From contig NZ_JABMEG010000001.1 in the NCBI RefSeq assembly GCF_013179735.1, positions 1,364,001-1,428,000 on the forward strand: 64,000 bases of DNA. Reading direction: 5' to 3'. The notes beneath the pieces are model-generated. The model worked only from the letters and a program-made list of their open reading frames with translations, searched no databases and had not been told where the DNA came from. Of this stretch, positions 35,301 to 45,655 are shown piece by piece; positions within the stretch are counted from its first letter, which is position 1, and the number at the start of each line of letters is the position of its first letter. Source of the stretch: Permianibacter fluminis (GTDB lineage: Bacteria > Pseudomonadota > Gammaproteobacteria > Enterobacterales > Permianibacteraceae). The translations under genes and the position numbers were made by a program.

Positions 35301-35496
35301 GGCTTGCCAGCCCCCACCAGAGTCCCAGTCGCTGTGCAACCAGCGTGATAGCCATGTTGCCAAGCAGGAATGGCATGACATCAGAGGGCTGCGGCGCGAG
35401 CGAATTGCTCAACACGCCGATACCCGTGATATAGCCAAAGAAGGCCAACCGACGCAGCAGGCGTAATTTGGTTGAGCGCGGGGGCGAATCGGACAT
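32347..35496 (-). CDS. Membrane hybrid sensor histidine kinase with Cache, receiver and Hpt domains
   Basis: The 1049-residue protein has an N-terminal multi-pass membrane region (about 14-185), a periplasmic Cache-like sensor (about 205-425), another membrane helix and a HAMP-like linker (about 430-500). A HisKA domain follows (NMSHELRTPL, near 577), then HATPase (NIIGNAVKF, DSGIGM), a receiver (IADDVEDLRR and LILMDMHMP) and a C-terminal Hpt (HKLKGAAGTFGF, near 980). It can run a full internal His-Asp-His relay. It is the last gene of the leftward chemotaxis operon, 5 bases after cheB, which suggests that its output feeds the same system. Confidence 0.9.
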   Translation of the reverse strand: MSDSPPRSTKLRLLRRLAFFGYITGIGVLSNSLAPQPSDVMPFLLGNMAITLVAQRLGLWWGLASLALVMLPIPHWPVRVFSAVHLLLAFWLLHRWRWPIKRSLPVMALLLLPFAIWAAKPFNANLLLWLIGIAILFAGLLNSELGALLVIRVTEAARGKTQTFSQLLANRLTVATATPLSMAALIALGIYIDQDLRHRADELAQEAAERAKIVATHIDQHRTAIDAHAASIKPNDEERYKRTLGVLATTYPGFLTLLIADAEGKIIAAAPAGFTSQLSSVTDRDYFRVPKHTLQPFTSGVFRGRGFGTDPIIALSAPILADDTSFQGIVEGSLNLRTLDAMVFEKSTEHENFGVLFDHKGTVIASDFPGIKVLETISPTDPRLSPADTIRQHDGMSIQYLNGNRSHLISLKMIDFTRWQLALLQPYLPLAQIAATLTLLTIMLCLTIMLASHLFAASFSRVIAAPLDDLLQRIRGLDLADADTLHPVDMQTPVAEIQELAVDFNDLVNRQTAMYGQLRASLTLLDAANQELEHRVNERTLELVNARDSAQHMANVKSAFLANMSHELRTPLTAIIGFTEQALRQSGTSTEVTEALEVIARNSNFLLDLVNDILDASKLEFDKIELEQVLFSPLALVRDIVATTRQRAESKAISLSFVPEFPLPRYVSGDPTRIKQVLFNIIGNAVKFTEEGGVTVSLSAESTGQEWQISVRDSGIGMTAEQQQKLFQPFVQADVSTTRKFGGSGLGLFISRQLILRMGGTFLLESVPGNGCQFVITLPTEQQEISWLGDADCVPESEASSRPLLSVPSLSGKVLIADDVEDLRRLVSLMVASTGAEIRVVENGAEARDAALADSFDLILMDMHMPVLDGSAATAELRALGYRGPIVALTADVMATDIERFKASGCDDLLAKPIKEAQLLAVLTRYLAKRDTAKVDAPADAVKTATAGAAPESIRLMLEQLSKQFAARLSGDLDGLRQGLADADWSRLKGQLHKLKGAAGTFGFPAISSQAERAYQQLQKDDFAAAGKELSMLFDAIEAVIADRNATSK

Positions 35497-35501
35497 GTCG
35501 A

Positions 35502-36548
35502 TCAGATTCGCGTCGTGCTGCCGCCGGCCGCGCGAATCATAGCGGCAGCGATGTCAGGCAAAGGCAGTTGCTCGCAGGCGGCGTTGCGCTCGACAGCCTC
35601 CCTCGGCATGCCGTAAACGACACTGCTCGCTTCATCTTGGGCAATGGTATGCGCGCCGGCATTGCGCATGGCAAGCAGTCCGTCTGCGCCGTCCTTGCCC
35701 ATGCCGGTCAACAAGGCCGCGACCGCATTTTTGCCGGCGGCAAGGGCGGCAGAATGAAACAGCACGTCAACGGCCGGCCGGTGCCGATTCACCGGAGCGT
35801 CATCCGACAATTGGGTAATGTAATTGGCTCCACTGCGGGTCAGTTTCAGATGCTTGTCACCCGGAGCGATGAAGACGTGACCCGGCAACAGACGCTCATT
35901 TCCCTGTGCTTCACAAACCTTGAGTCCGGTGACGCGGTTGAGTCGCTCGGCGAAAGAGCGGGTGAAGCCTGCCGGCATATGTTGGGTGACCAATACGCCC
36001 GGACAATTGGCTGGTAAGCGCTCGAGTACCGCTTTGATGGCCTCAGTGCCACCGGTAGAGGCGCCGATCAGCAACACCCTTTCCGTGCTGACAAACTGAA
36101 CAGGAGGACGGGTAGACCTTGTTTCTGGCTTGCGTAGCCGCCTCTGCACTTTTGCGCTGGCGACGGTGCGGATCTTGTCGGCAATAACCTCGGCGTACTC
36201 GTTTAGCCCTTCGCGCAAGCCGAGTTTGGGTTTGGTGAAAAAGTCGACCGCACCGAGCTCCAGTGCGCGCAAGGTAACGTCAGCGCCCGCCTCGGTCAGC
36301 GACGATAGCATCAGTACCGGCATGGGATGGCCGTGCATCAGTCGTTCGAGAAATTCGAGTCCGTCCATTCGCGGCATCTCGATATCCAGCGTCAGCACGT
36401 CGGGATTGGTTTTGCTGATCAGGTCACGAGCGATATAGGGATCCGCCGCGGCACCGACCAGCTCCATATCCGGTTGCTGCCGGATGATCTCGCCGAGCAC
36501 GGCCCTGATCAGTGCCGAGTCATCGACCACAAGAACTTTGATGGTCAT
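35502..36548 (-). CDS. cheB: Chemotaxis protein-glutamate methylesterase/deamidase
   Basis: The 348-residue protein has an N-terminal receiver ([11 protein letters not shown], phosphoacceptor in [12 protein letters not shown]) and a C-terminal esterase domain. The catalytic triad regions are [17 protein letters not shown] and [11 protein letters not shown]. It removes methyl groups from the chemoreceptors and counteracts CheR. It lies 9 bases after cheD and 5 bases before the hybrid kinase. Confidence 0.95.
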   Translation of the reverse strand: MTIKVLVVDDSALIRAVLGEIIRQQPDMELVGAAADPYIARDLISKTNPDVLTLDIEMPRMDGLEFLERLMHGHPMPVLMLSSLTEAGADVTLRALELGAVDFFTKPKLGLREGLNEYAEVIADKIRTVASAKVQRRLRKPETRSTRPPVQFVSTERVLLIGASTGGTEAIKAVLERLPANCPGVLVTQHMPAGFTRSFAERLNRVTGLKVCEAQGNERLLPGHVFIAPGDKHLKLTRSGANYITQLSDDAPVNRHRPAVDVLFHSAALAAGKNAVAALLTGMGKDGADGLLAMRNAGAHTIAQDEASSVVYGMPREAVERNAACEQLPLPDIAAAMIRAAGGSTTRI

Positions 36549-36557
36549 TCGGGCGCC

Positions 36558-37163
36558 TCAGGTGAACAAATCGACATCGCCCGCGACGCGGGCATCGCGC
36601 AAACGGCTGCCGTATTCGGCTTCGCGGTCGAGGATGGTGTTGTTGTGCATCGTGCGCAGCTTGCGGACCAATACCCGGCCTTCGTGGCTGAAGAAATAGA
36701 CTTTGCGTGGCCACTCGCCCATGACGTCATGCGCCACCACCGGAATCCTTTCAGTGCGTAGGTATTCTTCGGCAAATTCGGCATTGCGACTGCCGACGTT
36801 GCTGGCGGTCAGGCCGCGCAGGACGTTGCCGCCGCCAAAAACCTTGGCCTCAAAGCGCTGCCGCCTGCCCCCCAGTTTGATCAGATGGTTGATCAGCAGC
36901 TCCATAGCAAACACGCCGTAGCGTGCGGACGCGCCAATCGGGTCGCTGGCATCGATTGTGTTGGGCAGCATGAAGTGGTTCATGCCGGCGATGCCACTGT
37001 CCCGATCGCGCAAACAGACCGAAATGCACGACCCGAGCACCGTCACAATCAGCATGTCCCGCGTGGTGGCGTAATACTCGCCGGGAAGAATCTTGACCGC
37101 CTCGCAGTCAAAGTGGCGATCAAAGTAGCGGTTGGGAGCAAGAACGGCCTCGGTATCACTCAC
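36558..37163 (-). CDS. cheD: Chemoreceptor glutamine deamidase CheD
   Basis: The 201-residue protein has the CheD core: [13 protein letters not shown] (catalytic Cys), GMNHFMLP (catalytic His) and KVFGGGNVL. The C-terminus ends GDVDLFT, which resembles the end of the MCP-like protein at the head of the operon (GEIDLF). The start overlaps the cheR stop (ATGA). It deamidates receptor glutamines. Confidence 0.94.
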   Translation of the reverse strand: MSDTEAVLAPNRYFDRHFDCEAVKILPGEYYATTRDMLIVTVLGSCISVCLRDRDSGIAGMNHFMLPNTIDASDPIGASARYGVFAMELLINHLIKLGGRRQRFEAKVFGGGNVLRGLTASNVGSRNAEFAEEYLRTERIPVVAHDVMGEWPRKVYFFSHEGRVLVRKLRTMHNNTILDREAEYGSRLRDARVAGDVDLFT

Positions 37164-37999
37164 GATGCCTTCCTTGTCGATTGCAGTTTGTACACCGTCC
37201 GGCCAATTGGACTGAACAGATTGGCGACATGGGCGAGCGACTCGGAATGGCCAACGAACAGCAGGCCATCAGGTTGCAGCACAGACGCACAGCGTTGCAG
37301 TACCGCGGCTTGCGTCGGCTTGTCAAAATAGATCATGACGTTACGCAAAAAAATGGCATCAAAGCCCGGCTTCAGTGGCCACTTCGTATCGAGCAGGTTC
37401 AGTTGCCGAAAGCTCAGCAGCGCCTGTAGCGCCGGATGAATGCGCACCAGTCCTTGCTTGCTGCCCTTGCCGCGAAAGAAAAACTGCTGCCGGCGACCCG
37501 TTGACAGGCGCTCGATTTTTTCCTCACTGTAAATGCCAGCTTCGGCGGTCGCCAGGACCTGAGTATCGAGATCAGTGGCGAGAATTTTCACCGGTGGCGT
37601 CAAGCTGCCGAAAGACTCAACGGCAGTCATTGCCAAGGAATACGGCTCTTCGCCGGTCGACGCCGCGCCACACCAGATCCGAATGGGGTTTGATCGGCGT
37701 GGCAGAAACTGGGCGAGCATGTCGAAGTGGTGGGGCTCACGGAAGAACGACGTCAGATTGGTTGTGAGCGCGTTGACGAACTCGCGCTGCTCTTCTGGAT
37801 CTGTATCTAACTGCGCCAAATACTCGCGAAAGTCGCCAATGCCGGTGGCGCGCAAGCGGCGCGCCAGCCGGCTGTAGACCAGATCCGCTTTGCCATCACT
37901 CAGCGATATGCCGGCAATGCGGTAAATGCGCTGCCGGACCTGGTCAAAATCCGCCTTGGTGTAGGCAAACTCACGCGCGGTATCGAAGCCTTGCGTCAC
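37160..37999 (-). CDS. cheR: Chemotaxis protein methyltransferase
   Basis: The 279-residue protein has the N-terminal helical domain ([16 protein letters not shown]) and a SAM-binding domain with [27 protein letters not shown] and [15 protein letters not shown]. It methylates the receptors. It lies 15 bases after the receptor gene, whose last residues form a CheR-docking-type pentapeptide. Confidence 0.95.
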   Translation of the reverse strand: MTQGFDTAREFAYTKADFDQVRQRIYRIAGISLSDGKADLVYSRLARRLRATGIGDFREYLAQLDTDPEEQREFVNALTTNLTSFFREPHHFDMLAQFLPRRSNPIRIWCGAASTGEEPYSLAMTAVESFGSLTPPVKILATDLDTQVLATAEAGIYSEEKIERLSTGRRQQFFFRGKGSKQGLVRIHPALQALLSFRQLNLLDTKWPLKPGFDAIFLRNVMIYFDKPTQAAVLQRCASVLQPDGLLFVGHSESLAHVANLFSPIGRTVYKLQSTRKAS

Positions 38000-38014
38000 G
38001 CTCTATGCTCGCAC

Positions 38015-40858
38015 TCAGAATTGCTCCCACTCATCATCCAGATCCGCTGGCGGTTTGCTGGTTGCTCGTGTTGATTTGCGCGCGGTAGTGCTTGGCTTAC
38101 GGCTACTGTCAGGTGCTTTCGCCGGTGTGCGGCTCGCGGTTCGGGTCGGCGCCGAGCTGAGTGCCTGGCTGCCACCGGTTTCGAAATAGCGCACCGTTTC
38201 GACCAGTTGCCGCGCCTGATCTTCCAGCGACTCAGCGGCAGCTGCGGCCTGCTCGACCAGCGCAGCGTTTTGCTGGGTGACTTCATCCATTTGGGTGATG
38301 GCCGAACCCACTTGCTCAATGCCACGACTCTGTTCCTGCGAAGCCGCGGCAATTTCCGACATCAGGTCGGTGACCCGGCGGATGGCGTTGACAACTTCCT
38401 GCATGGTATCGCCGGCCTGCGAGACCAGCTTGTTGCCGTTTTCGACTTTTTCCACCGAATCGGAAATCAGCGTTTTGATTTCCTTGGCGGCGGCAGCCGA
38501 ACGCTGAGCCAGATTGCGCACTTCTCCGGCCACCACGGCAAAGCCTCGACCCTGTTCGCCGGCGCGGGCGGCCTCGACCGCGGCATTCAGCGCCAGAATA
38601 TTGGTCTGGAAGGCGATGCCGTCGATGACGGTGATGATGTCGACAATTTTGCGTGCGCTCTCGTGAATGGCACTCATGGTGGTGACAACATCGCCGACCA
38701 CGGTGCCGCCACGCTGGGCAATGTCAGACGCGCTGACCGCCAGCTGATTGGCCTGTTTGGCGTTATCGGCGTTCTGCTTCACGGTTGAAGTCAGTTCTTC
38801 CATGCTGGAGGCGGTTTCTTCCAGACTCGAGGCCTGTTCTTCGGTGCGACTCGACAGATCGGCGTTACCGGAGGCAATCTCGTTGGCGGCGGTGTTAATG
38901 GTGTCCGTTGCTTCGCGGATGCGCATCACCACATCGGTCAGTTGGGCACTGGTTTCGTTTGCCGCGTTTTTCATGTCGCCGAACAGGCCGCGATAATCCT
39001 TGCTGATCTGTTTGGTCAGATCGCCTTTCGCCATCGCTTGCAGTACCGACTGAATATCGCGCATGCCCGCTTCCGAGGTTTCCAGCAACATGTTCATGCC
39101 CTCGGCAAGCTGGCGGAAGAAACCGTCTTTGTTGTCGACCCGCAGCCGGTTACCGAATTCGCCGTTGGAGGCCGCCGAGACGATGTCAGCCACTTCTTTT
39201 TCGACGGCCACTTCCAGCGTGCGGTCCTGCCACTCCACCACCGCGCCAAGACGCGCGCCGTTGGCACCCATGATTGGGTTGGCAGCAACGGTCAGGGTGC
39301 GGCCGCCAAGATGGATGGTGCCGCGATAGGTATCCTGTAACCGGGACAGCAAGCCGCGTTGATGGGCCGGATTCTTGTGGAAGCGATCTATGCTGCCGCC
39401 CATGATGTTGTTGACGTCGAACTGCGGCAGCTCTTTGCGGATATCGGACTCCGCCTTGCGGAACATGCTGATGACCGCGTTGTTCATGTAGGTGACGTCG
39501 AAGTCGGGATTGGCAATCATCACGTTGGCGGTGACGCTGTCGAGCGCTGTCTTCAGAATGGTTCCTTGCTTGATCTGTTCACGCGCCTCGGCGAGGTCAA
39601 AACCCAGCCGGGTATACAGTGAACGGAACGAATCTACCAGCGCACCAAATTCATCGTCGCGGGTCTTTTCAATGGTCTGGTCAAAGCGGCCCTCGGCAAT
39701 GCGGAGCATTTGCCCGCCGACGGTAGCAATTGGAGTGGTGATGATACGAATGGCTGCTGCAATCGACAGGCTGGCCAACACTGCTGCAATCGCGATCACG
39801 GCGATGATGAACCAGGTCATGTTGCGATGGCGCTCATTGGCCGCAACAATGTCGCCGTCGACCAAGGTGAGCTGCATCGCGATCAGTTCGGAAATTTTGT
39901 TGCCAATCGCATCGATGGGGCCGTACAGGGCGCCATCGTAGTCGTTGAGACCGTTTGCCACTTTGCCGGACATGCCGCGAAGCTTTCCTTCAAGTGTGGC
40001 GATGGCCTCGTCAGCAGGCTTGAACAGTTGCTCGGTTTCGGCGACCAGATGTTGCTCCTGTTCGCTTTGGTCGGTTGCCTTGAATTCTCGCCATTTCTCA
40101 CTAATCGTTGCCTGGGCTTTTTTAACCGAGCTTGCCGCTTGCTCGGCGGTGAATATGCCAGCATTGGCTTTGTTTACCGCGTCGATGATGTCAACGGCGT
40201 AGGCATCAGCAATCGCTTTGAGCTGGGTTATGGGGTGTAATCGGTTTTCGTCGACAGAATGCAGTGCCTCGTTGGCTTTTTGCAGCCCGATATAACTGGC
40301 GGAACCAATGACCAGCATCATCGCGAGCAAGAAACCGGCGGTCAGTTTCAATCGGCTGGCGATGCGCAGGTTGTGGATTGCCGAACGCAACCGGGCCACT
40401 CGGCCGGTCTGGATGATCTTGCCCTCGGCAATGGCCAGGCCGGCGGCTTTGCCGGCGCGAAAGTCGCCGTAAATCTTTTCGATCTGCGACACCATGCTGC
40501 GGTCCGGCTTGCTGCGCACCGACAGATAGCCGGTAACGCTGCCGTTTTCCCAGATCGGCGTGGCATTGGCGAGCACCCAATAGTGGTCGCCGTCCTTGGT
40601 GCGATTTTTGACGTAGCCGGTCCATGGCTTGCCCGCTTTCAGCGTGCGCCACAAATCCTCAAATGCTTCTTTCGGCATGTCCGGATGGCGGATGATATTG
40701 TGCGGCTGGCCGAGCAACTCGGTTTCAGTGAAATCGGCGATCTCGCAGAAGTAGGGATTGATGTAGGTGATCATCCCCTTCAGATCGGTTTTCGAGACGA
40801 TGAATTCGCCGTCCCGCATCTGGCGTTCGACACCGGTAATCGGGCTGTTGACGCGCAT
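38015..40858 (-). CDS. Methyl-accepting chemotaxis protein with two PAS domains
   Basis: The 947-residue receptor has an Aer-type N-terminal PAS domain (about 15-125, [18 protein letters not shown]), a transmembrane helix near 178 and a four-helix-bundle sensor (about 200-345). A second membrane helix (about 352-372), HAMP and a second PAS domain (about 440-550) follow. The long cytoplasmic signalling coiled coil (about 590-885) has the hairpin tip [22 protein letters not shown] as its conserved core. A basic Ala/Thr/Arg linker ends in DEWEQF, whose last five residues match the xWxxF CheR/CheB tether. The PAS domains suggest redox or energy sensing; any cofactor is inferred. Confidence 0.92.
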   Translation of the reverse strand: MRVNSPITGVERQMRDGEFIVSKTDLKGMITYINPYFCEIADFTETELLGQPHNIIRHPDMPKEAFEDLWRTLKAGKPWTGYVKNRTKDGDHYWVLANATPIWENGSVTGYLSVRSKPDRSMVSQIEKIYGDFRAGKAAGLAIAEGKIIQTGRVARLRSAIHNLRIASRLKLTAGFLLAMMLVIGSASYIGLQKANEALHSVDENRLHPITQLKAIADAYAVDIIDAVNKANAGIFTAEQAASSVKKAQATISEKWREFKATDQSEQEQHLVAETEQLFKPADEAIATLEGKLRGMSGKVANGLNDYDGALYGPIDAIGNKISELIAMQLTLVDGDIVAANERHRNMTWFIIAVIAIAAVLASLSIAAAIRIITTPIATVGGQMLRIAEGRFDQTIEKTRDDEFGALVDSFRSLYTRLGFDLAEAREQIKQGTILKTALDSVTANVMIANPDFDVTYMNNAVISMFRKAESDIRKELPQFDVNNIMGGSIDRFHKNPAHQRGLLSRLQDTYRGTIHLGGRTLTVAANPIMGANGARLGAVVEWQDRTLEVAVEKEVADIVSAASNGEFGNRLRVDNKDGFFRQLAEGMNMLLETSEAGMRDIQSVLQAMAKGDLTKQISKDYRGLFGDMKNAANETSAQLTDVVMRIREATDTINTAANEIASGNADLSSRTEEQASSLEETASSMEELTSTVKQNADNAKQANQLAVSASDIAQRGGTVVGDVVTTMSAIHESARKIVDIITVIDGIAFQTNILALNAAVEAARAGEQGRGFAVVAGEVRNLAQRSAAAAKEIKTLISDSVEKVENGNKLVSQAGDTMQEVVNAIRRVTDLMSEIAAASQEQSRGIEQVGSAITQMDEVTQQNAALVEQAAAAAESLEDQARQLVETVRYFETGGSQALSSAPTRTASRTPAKAPDSSRKPSTTARKSTRATSKPPADLDDEWEQF

Positions 40859-40924
40859 GAGCTACTCCTTGTTCACCTAATCGGTTCTGGCAGCGCCAGC
40901 ATTGGCTGCCGCAATACGGCGGTT

Positions 40925-41410
40925 TCAGGTTTGTGAATCCATCTCTTCGAACAGCGCCATGTCGGCGCTGGCCAGCAGGCCTTCAATATCCAGCAGTATG
41001 ATCATGCGGTCGTCGATGGTGCCGAGGCCGTCGATGTAACTGGTGTTCACGGTAGAGCTGAATTGCGGCGCCGGTTTGATCTGCTCGGCCTTCAAGGCCA
41101 GCACATCGGAGACGCCATCAACGACTATCCCAACCACACGGCCGTGAACATTCAGCACAATCACCACCGTGAATTCGTTGTAAGTGGCTTCACCGACATT
41201 GAATCGAATGCGCAAATCAACGATGGGCACAATGGTGCCGCGCAAATTGATAACGCCTTTGATGAACGGTGGCGCGTTGGCGATGTGGGTAGTCGGTTCG
41301 TAGCCACGGATCTCCTGCACCTTCAGGATGTCGATGCCATATTCTTCGTTGCCAAGAGTGTAGGTCAGCACTTCCTGGCCCGCAGTAACCGCAGTGGTGG
41401 CAGCCGTCAT
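40925..41410 (-). CDS. cheW: Chemotaxis coupling protein CheW
   Basis: The 161-residue CheW domain contains [25 protein letters not shown], a conserved [13 protein letters not shown] and VVDGVSDVL. It couples CheA to receptors. The start overlaps the cheA stop (ATGA at 41407-41410), and the receptor gene follows 66 bases later. Confidence 0.95.
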   Translation of the reverse strand: MTAATTAVTAGQEVLTYTLGNEEYGIDILKVQEIRGYEPTTHIANAPPFIKGVINLRGTIVPIVDLRIRFNVGEATYNEFTVVIVLNVHGRVVGIVVDGVSDVLALKAEQIKPAPQFSSTVNTSYIDGLGTIDDRMIILLDIEGLLASADMALFEEMDSQT

Positions 41411-43446
41411 GCAGCACCTCGTTGCGCGTCAGCCTTGAGCTCCCGGATCAGGGCCGGTTGGCCATAGCGCTGGATAAGTTGTTCGATATTCAGAATGAGG
41501 GCAACACGGCCATCACCCATGATGGTGGCACCGGCAATACTGTCGACGCGGCGGTAATTGCTTTCCAGACTCTTGATCACTACCTGCTGCTGGCCGAGCA
41601 GCTCGTCGACCAGCAGGGCGATCTTGCCGCCCTCGTTTTCCAGCACGACCAGCAAGCCCTGCGTCGGGTCGGTGAATTTGGGGACGACGCCCATGTGCAA
41701 ATGCAGCGCGCTGAGCGGGATGTAGTCGTCGCGCACCATTACTACCTGACCGCTACCACTTATCGTGCGAATGTCGCTGGCCTTCGGTTGCAGCGATTCA
41801 CTAATGAACACCAGCGGAATGATGTAGCGCTCGCCACCCACCGCGACCACCATGCCATCGAGGATGGCGAGAGTCAGCGGCAGCCGGATGCTCATCGTGC
41901 TGCCGAGACCTTCGTTGGACTGAATCTCGATGCGCCCACCAATTTCCTGAATGTTGCGCTTGACCACGTCCATGCCGACACCGCGGCCGCTGACATCCGT
42001 GACTTGCTCGGCGGTGGAAAATCCGGGCGCAAAAATCAGTTGCCAGACATCACTGTCAGCCATGTCGTGACCTACCGGCAGACCGCGTTCACTCGCCTTG
42101 GCAAGAATCTTCTCGCGGTTGAGACCGCCACCATCATCCGACACTTCAATGACGATGCTGCCGCTGCGCTGAAACGCGGACAGCCGGATGCTGCCTTTTT
42201 CCGGTTTACCGAGCTCCAGTCGACGTGCCGGCATTTCAATGCCGTGGTCGATGCTGTTACGGACCAGGTGAGTCAGTGGGTCTGCCAGCTTCTCAATCAG
42301 GCCTTTATCGAGTTCGGTGGTTTCGCCCTCGATGATCAGCTCAACCTGCTTGCTGAGTTTCTGGGCCAGATCGCGCACCACGCGCGGAAAGCGATTGAAA
42401 ATGAACGATACCGGCATCATCCGGATCGACATCACTGCATCTTGCAAATCACGGGTATTGCGTTCCAGCGTGTTCAACCGGTTCTGCAGGCGCTCGGCGC
42501 TGGCATGTTGGTAGTCTGCTGCTGTCTGTGCCAGCATCGATTGGGTGATGACGAGTTCACCCACCAGATTGATGATCTGATCAATTTTTTCGGTATTGAC
42601 CCGAATCGATGTTGACTCGATCGGGACCTCCGCTTTTTTGCTGGCAGCAGCAGCCGGCGCACTGCTGACCGGTTGTGTGGCTGCTGATGCTGCTGTCGTT
42701 GCTGCTGCTTGTGTTGGTGTTGGCGCTTGCGTTGTTGGTCGCGGCGCGGCAGGTGCACGCTTTTGAGTCGTTTCCACAACCGCGCGAGCCGTGGCGACCG
42801 GCGGCGGATTCAGAACCTCATCAACGTACTGGGCGACAGGGTCGCTGTCGCTGGCAGTCGGTTCAAAAAGGCCAAAGTCGGATTCGCTCGCAGGTGCGCC
42901 CGGGCTGTCGGCAAATAAGCCAAAGTCGCTGCCATCAACGGCGGCAGTGGCAGCGTCAGCAACGTTCTCTGCAGAAAAAATACCGTAAGCCGGTTCTGTT
43001 TCAGCCGGCTCGATGAACAAACCATAACTGCTGTCGTTGCCGGCGACAGTCTGTTGTGGCGCCCGGATAAATTGCTCCAGTTGCTCACATATCCGGTTTG
43101 CCGCAGCGAGGTCTGGGTCCTGGCCGGTGCGATAGGCCGTGGCGATATCTTTCAGGGTGTCAACGGCACTCAGGAAGCTGTCGACCATGCCGGGCTGCAG
43201 CGACATGCTGCCGTTGCGCAATTTGTCGAGCAGGCTTTCCAGTACATGGGTGACGCTCGACAGTGCTTGAAAACCGAATACCCCGGCACTGCCTTTGATC
43301 GAGTGGGCCGCACGAAAAATGCTATTCAACTGGTCAGCGTCAGGCGTGTCGGTGTCAATGGCCAGCAATAGATGCTCCATCTCGGCCAGATGCTCTGCCG
43401 TTTCCTCAAAGAAGACGCCGGTGAATTGCGAGAGATCGATGTTCAC
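41407..43446 (-). CDS. cheA: Chemotaxis histidine kinase CheA with FGLF-type motif repeats in place of P2
   Basis: The 679-residue kinase has an Hpt domain with phospho-His48 ([14 protein letters not shown]), a disordered linker (about 130-290), a dimerisation domain (about 295-355), HATPase ([30 protein letters not shown]) and a CheW-like regulatory domain (about 545-679). Where many CheA proteins carry the P2 CheY-binding domain, this one has four short repeats: YGLF (141-144), YGIF (154-157), FGLF (175-178) and FGLF (191-194), each in an acidic context, followed by Ala/Thr/Gln-rich sequence. It phosphorylates CheY and CheB. Gene order resembles the F7 system of Vibrio cholerae cluster III. 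Confidence 0.95.
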   Translation of the reverse strand: MNIDLSQFTGVFFEETAEHLAEMEHLLLAIDTDTPDADQLNSIFRAAHSIKGSAGVFGFQALSSVTHVLESLLDKLRNGSMSLQPGMVDSFLSAVDTLKDIATAYRTGQDPDLAAANRICEQLEQFIRAPQQTVAGNDSSYGLFIEPAETEPAYGIFSAENVADAATAAVDGSDFGLFADSPGAPASESDFGLFEPTASDSDPVAQYVDEVLNPPPVATARAVVETTQKRAPAAPRPTTQAPTPTQAAATTAASAATQPVSSAPAAAASKKAEVPIESTSIRVNTEKIDQIINLVGELVITQSMLAQTAADYQHASAERLQNRLNTLERNTRDLQDAVMSIRMMPVSFIFNRFPRVVRDLAQKLSKQVELIIEGETTELDKGLIEKLADPLTHLVRNSIDHGIEMPARRLELGKPEKGSIRLSAFQRSGSIVIEVSDDGGGLNREKILAKASERGLPVGHDMADSDVWQLIFAPGFSTAEQVTDVSGRGVGMDVVKRNIQEIGGRIEIQSNEGLGSTMSIRLPLTLAILDGMVVAVGGERYIIPLVFISESLQPKASDIRTISGSGQVVMVRDDYIPLSALHLHMGVVPKFTDPTQGLLVVLENEGGKIALLVDELLGQQQVVIKSLESNYRRVDSIAGATIMGDGRVALILNIEQLIQRYGQPALIRELKADAQRGAA

Positions 43447-43470
43447 GCCCAGTCCTTGCAGGTGTCGCTA

Positions 43471-43833
43471 TCAGGGCAGCACTTTTTTGACAATTTCAAG
43501 CAGCTTCTGCGGGTCGAATGGCTTGACCAGCCAGCCGGTTGCGCCCGCCGCGCGCCCGGCTACCTTCATGGCATCGCTGGCTTCCGTTGTCAGAACGAGA
43601 ATGGGGGTTTTGCCGTAGCTGGGTAACGCGCGCAGCGACTTGATCAGGGTCAGGCCATCCATGTTTGGCATGTTTTGATCGGTGAAGATGCAGTCAAATT
43701 TGCCGGACTTTGCCTTGCTCAAACCGTCCACGCCATCTACCGCATCAGTGGTTTGGTAGCCGGCGCTTTTCAGCGTGAAGCTCACCATTTGTCGAATCGA
43801 CGTCGAATCGTCAACGATCAGGATGTGTTTCAT
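43471..43833 (-). CDS. cheY: CheY-like response regulator
   Basis: This 120-residue single-domain receiver has the acidic pair in HILIVDDSTSIR, phosphoacceptor Asp in CIFTDQNMPNMDG, the Thr of LVLTTEAS and the Lys of WLVKPFDPQ. It sits directly before cheA on the transcript and is the natural phospho-acceptor. Whether it binds a flagellar motor or another output cannot be seen. Confidence 0.94.
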   Translation of the reverse strand: MKHILIVDDSTSIRQMVSFTLKSAGYQTTDAVDGVDGLSKAKSGKFDCIFTDQNMPNMDGLTLIKSLRALPSYGKTPILVLTTEASDAMKVAGRAAGATGWLVKPFDPQKLLEIVKKVLP

Positions 43834-43963
43834 GGACGAAGGCTCATGCAGAGGGGTGAAAGACAGCGTTGCTGGCGGCCGCTCATGTCGCCGGGTATTG
43901 CCGGACTACTGATCAAGAATAGATGAGCATGGACAGGGGTCAAATGCCGCCCGGATGAAACCT

Positions 43964-45652
43964 TCAAAGGGGAATGTCCGCGGACACCGCATTGCCGCTG
44001 GCATTGAAATGGACATTGGCGGCGAGACTCCGAACCAGTTGCAAACCGCGACCCCCTTTGCGCTCGTCACTGGGGCTGGCTGCGGGAATATGACTGACAT
44101 CAAAGCCGGCGCCGCTGTCACTGACTTGAATCCTGACAAAAGGACTCGGAGATTCGGGGTGCAGACTCAGTGTCAGCCGCAGCGTTGCCTCGTTCAGATG
44201 CAGCACTCGGTTCTGGCGCTCATTGAGGTAGCGGAGGAAGCCATCGGGACCTTCTTTGAGTTTGCTGTCCAGGCGCAGCAAACCGTGATCGATGGCATTG
44301 GTTACCAGCTCCATCATGACGGTGTGCAGCCGGGCGAGTCGTGCTTCCGGGAAGCCGACCCGGCGCAGCCATTCGATCGCCATTGGCAGCAAGTCAAAGT
44401 TCGGGATCAGCTGATCATGCAAAGTGATCTGTAATTCGCAGGCGGTCAGCTCCGTGTCGTCATGACCACTGTTCGTTGTGGTTTCGACGCAACTGGCTGA
44501 AGGTAGCGTCGCCAGAATAATCGCGACATCGTCTTGTGCGGGCTGGCCCTGCAAATGACCGCTGAGGTGTTCCTGCAACTGCGCAAGCTCAAGTCGGGCA
44601 CCATGTTTGGCGGCGAGCCCGGCAATGGCGGCGGAACCGAGCACCTGATTGTCGGCATTGCAGGCATCGGTAAGACCATCGGAAAAAAACAGCAGCCGGT
44701 CATCGGCCTGGTAGCGCTCGCTGTCGACATCGGCATGAAACTCATTGGCTGACGACAAGCCCAGCGCAACGTGACGAGAGCGAAACTCGCGCAGTGGCAA
44801 GCCCGATTGTCGACATAGCAGGCCGGTCGGCATGCCGCCATTCCAGACATCCAACTGCAGTTGAAACGGATCAATTTCGATGAGTACTGCCGCAACAAAG
44901 CGATAGCTCGGGGTAAACAGGCGAATTTGCCGATTCATCTCGCGGGCAATCGTGCTGATGTGATGGCCCTTCCGGGTCATCGAGTGAAATACCTGGGTAA
45001 CCGGAATCAGACCAATTGCCGCTGACAGGCCATGACCAGTCGCGTCAGCCAGCAGCAGGTAGCGGTGGCCATTAGTGCCAACGCTGGTGCAAATCATGTC
45101 GCCGCTAAATTGGGTTGCCGGAATCAGCAGTTGTTGGCATTCCGGGACCTGGTTTTCGTTCGAGGTAATCAGTCGTTCATACAGATAGAGCGCCGCGGAG
45201 GCTTCGCGTTCCTCCTGGGCAATGTGGGCTTCCAGTTGGGTCTTTTGTTGCCGTATTTTTCGCTGCATCAAGGCCAGGCGAGACAACGCCTGAATCTTGG
45301 CTTCAAGGATGGTGAAGTCCAGTGGTTTGGTAATGTAATCATCGCCACCAGCCAATAGACAATCCCGCTGGACCTCGATCTCGCTGTGCGCGCTGAGAAA
45401 AAGTATCGGTAACCATTCGGTTTGCAGCTGACGCAGCTGCTGAACAATCTCCTTCCCTGACATGTCGGGGAGTTCATAGTCAAGCAAGACCACGTCGGGT
45501 GCTGATTGGCGAAACAGCGCCAGTGCTTCCGCACCCGATTCGGCTACTTCGACCCGGTAGCCGACACTGCTGATAAAGGCGGACAGCAACTGGTGCTGCA
45601 AGAAGTCATCTTCAATGATGAGTACATGCAGCTGCTCTGGTGCGACTGGCAT
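43964..45652 (-). CDS. Response regulator with PP2C phosphatase and anti-sigma-type HATPase domains (HsbR-like)
   Basis: The 562-residue protein has a receiver (about 8-125, VVLLDYELPDMSG), a short coiled coil, a SpoIIE/PP2C phosphatase (about 165-380; FSGDMI, ADATGHGLSAA, SDGLTDA, QDDVAII) and a C-terminal HATPase_c_2 serine-kinase domain (about 410-562; MMELVTNAIDHG, VSDSGAGFDV, KGGRGLQLV). Phosphatase and kinase in one chain are the HsbR arrangement of Pseudomonas, which toggles phosphorylation of a STAS partner. The STAS gene lies 3 bases upstream. Embedding in the chemotaxis operon suggests that CheA may phosphorylate its receiver. Confidence 0.9.
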   Translation of the reverse strand: MPVAPEQLHVLIIEDDFLQHQLLSAFISSVGYRVEVAESGAEALALFRQSAPDVVLLDYELPDMSGKEIVQQLRQLQTEWLPILFLSAHSEIEVQRDCLLAGGDDYITKPLDFTILEAKIQALSRLALMQRKIRQQKTQLEAHIAQEEREASAALYLYERLITSNENQVPECQQLLIPATQFSGDMICTSVGTNGHRYLLLADATGHGLSAAIGLIPVTQVFHSMTRKGHHISTIAREMNRQIRLFTPSYRFVAAVLIEIDPFQLQLDVWNGGMPTGLLCRQSGLPLREFRSRHVALGLSSANEFHADVDSERYQADDRLLFFSDGLTDACNADNQVLGSAAIAGLAAKHGARLELAQLQEHLSGHLQGQPAQDDVAIILATLPSASCVETTTNSGHDDTELTACELQITLHDQLIPNFDLLPMAIEWLRRVGFPEARLARLHTVMMELVTNAIDHGLLRLDSKLKEGPDGFLRYLNERQNRVLHLNEATLRLTLSLHPESPSPFVRIQVSDSGAGFDVSHIPAASPSDERKGGRGLQLVRSLAANVHFNASGNAVSADIPL

Positions 45653-45655
45653 CGA

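Noticed and set aside
41422-42615. 397-residue plus-strand frame over cheA
   Set aside because: It is antisense to the HATPase and CheW-like domains of cheA, with no independent support.
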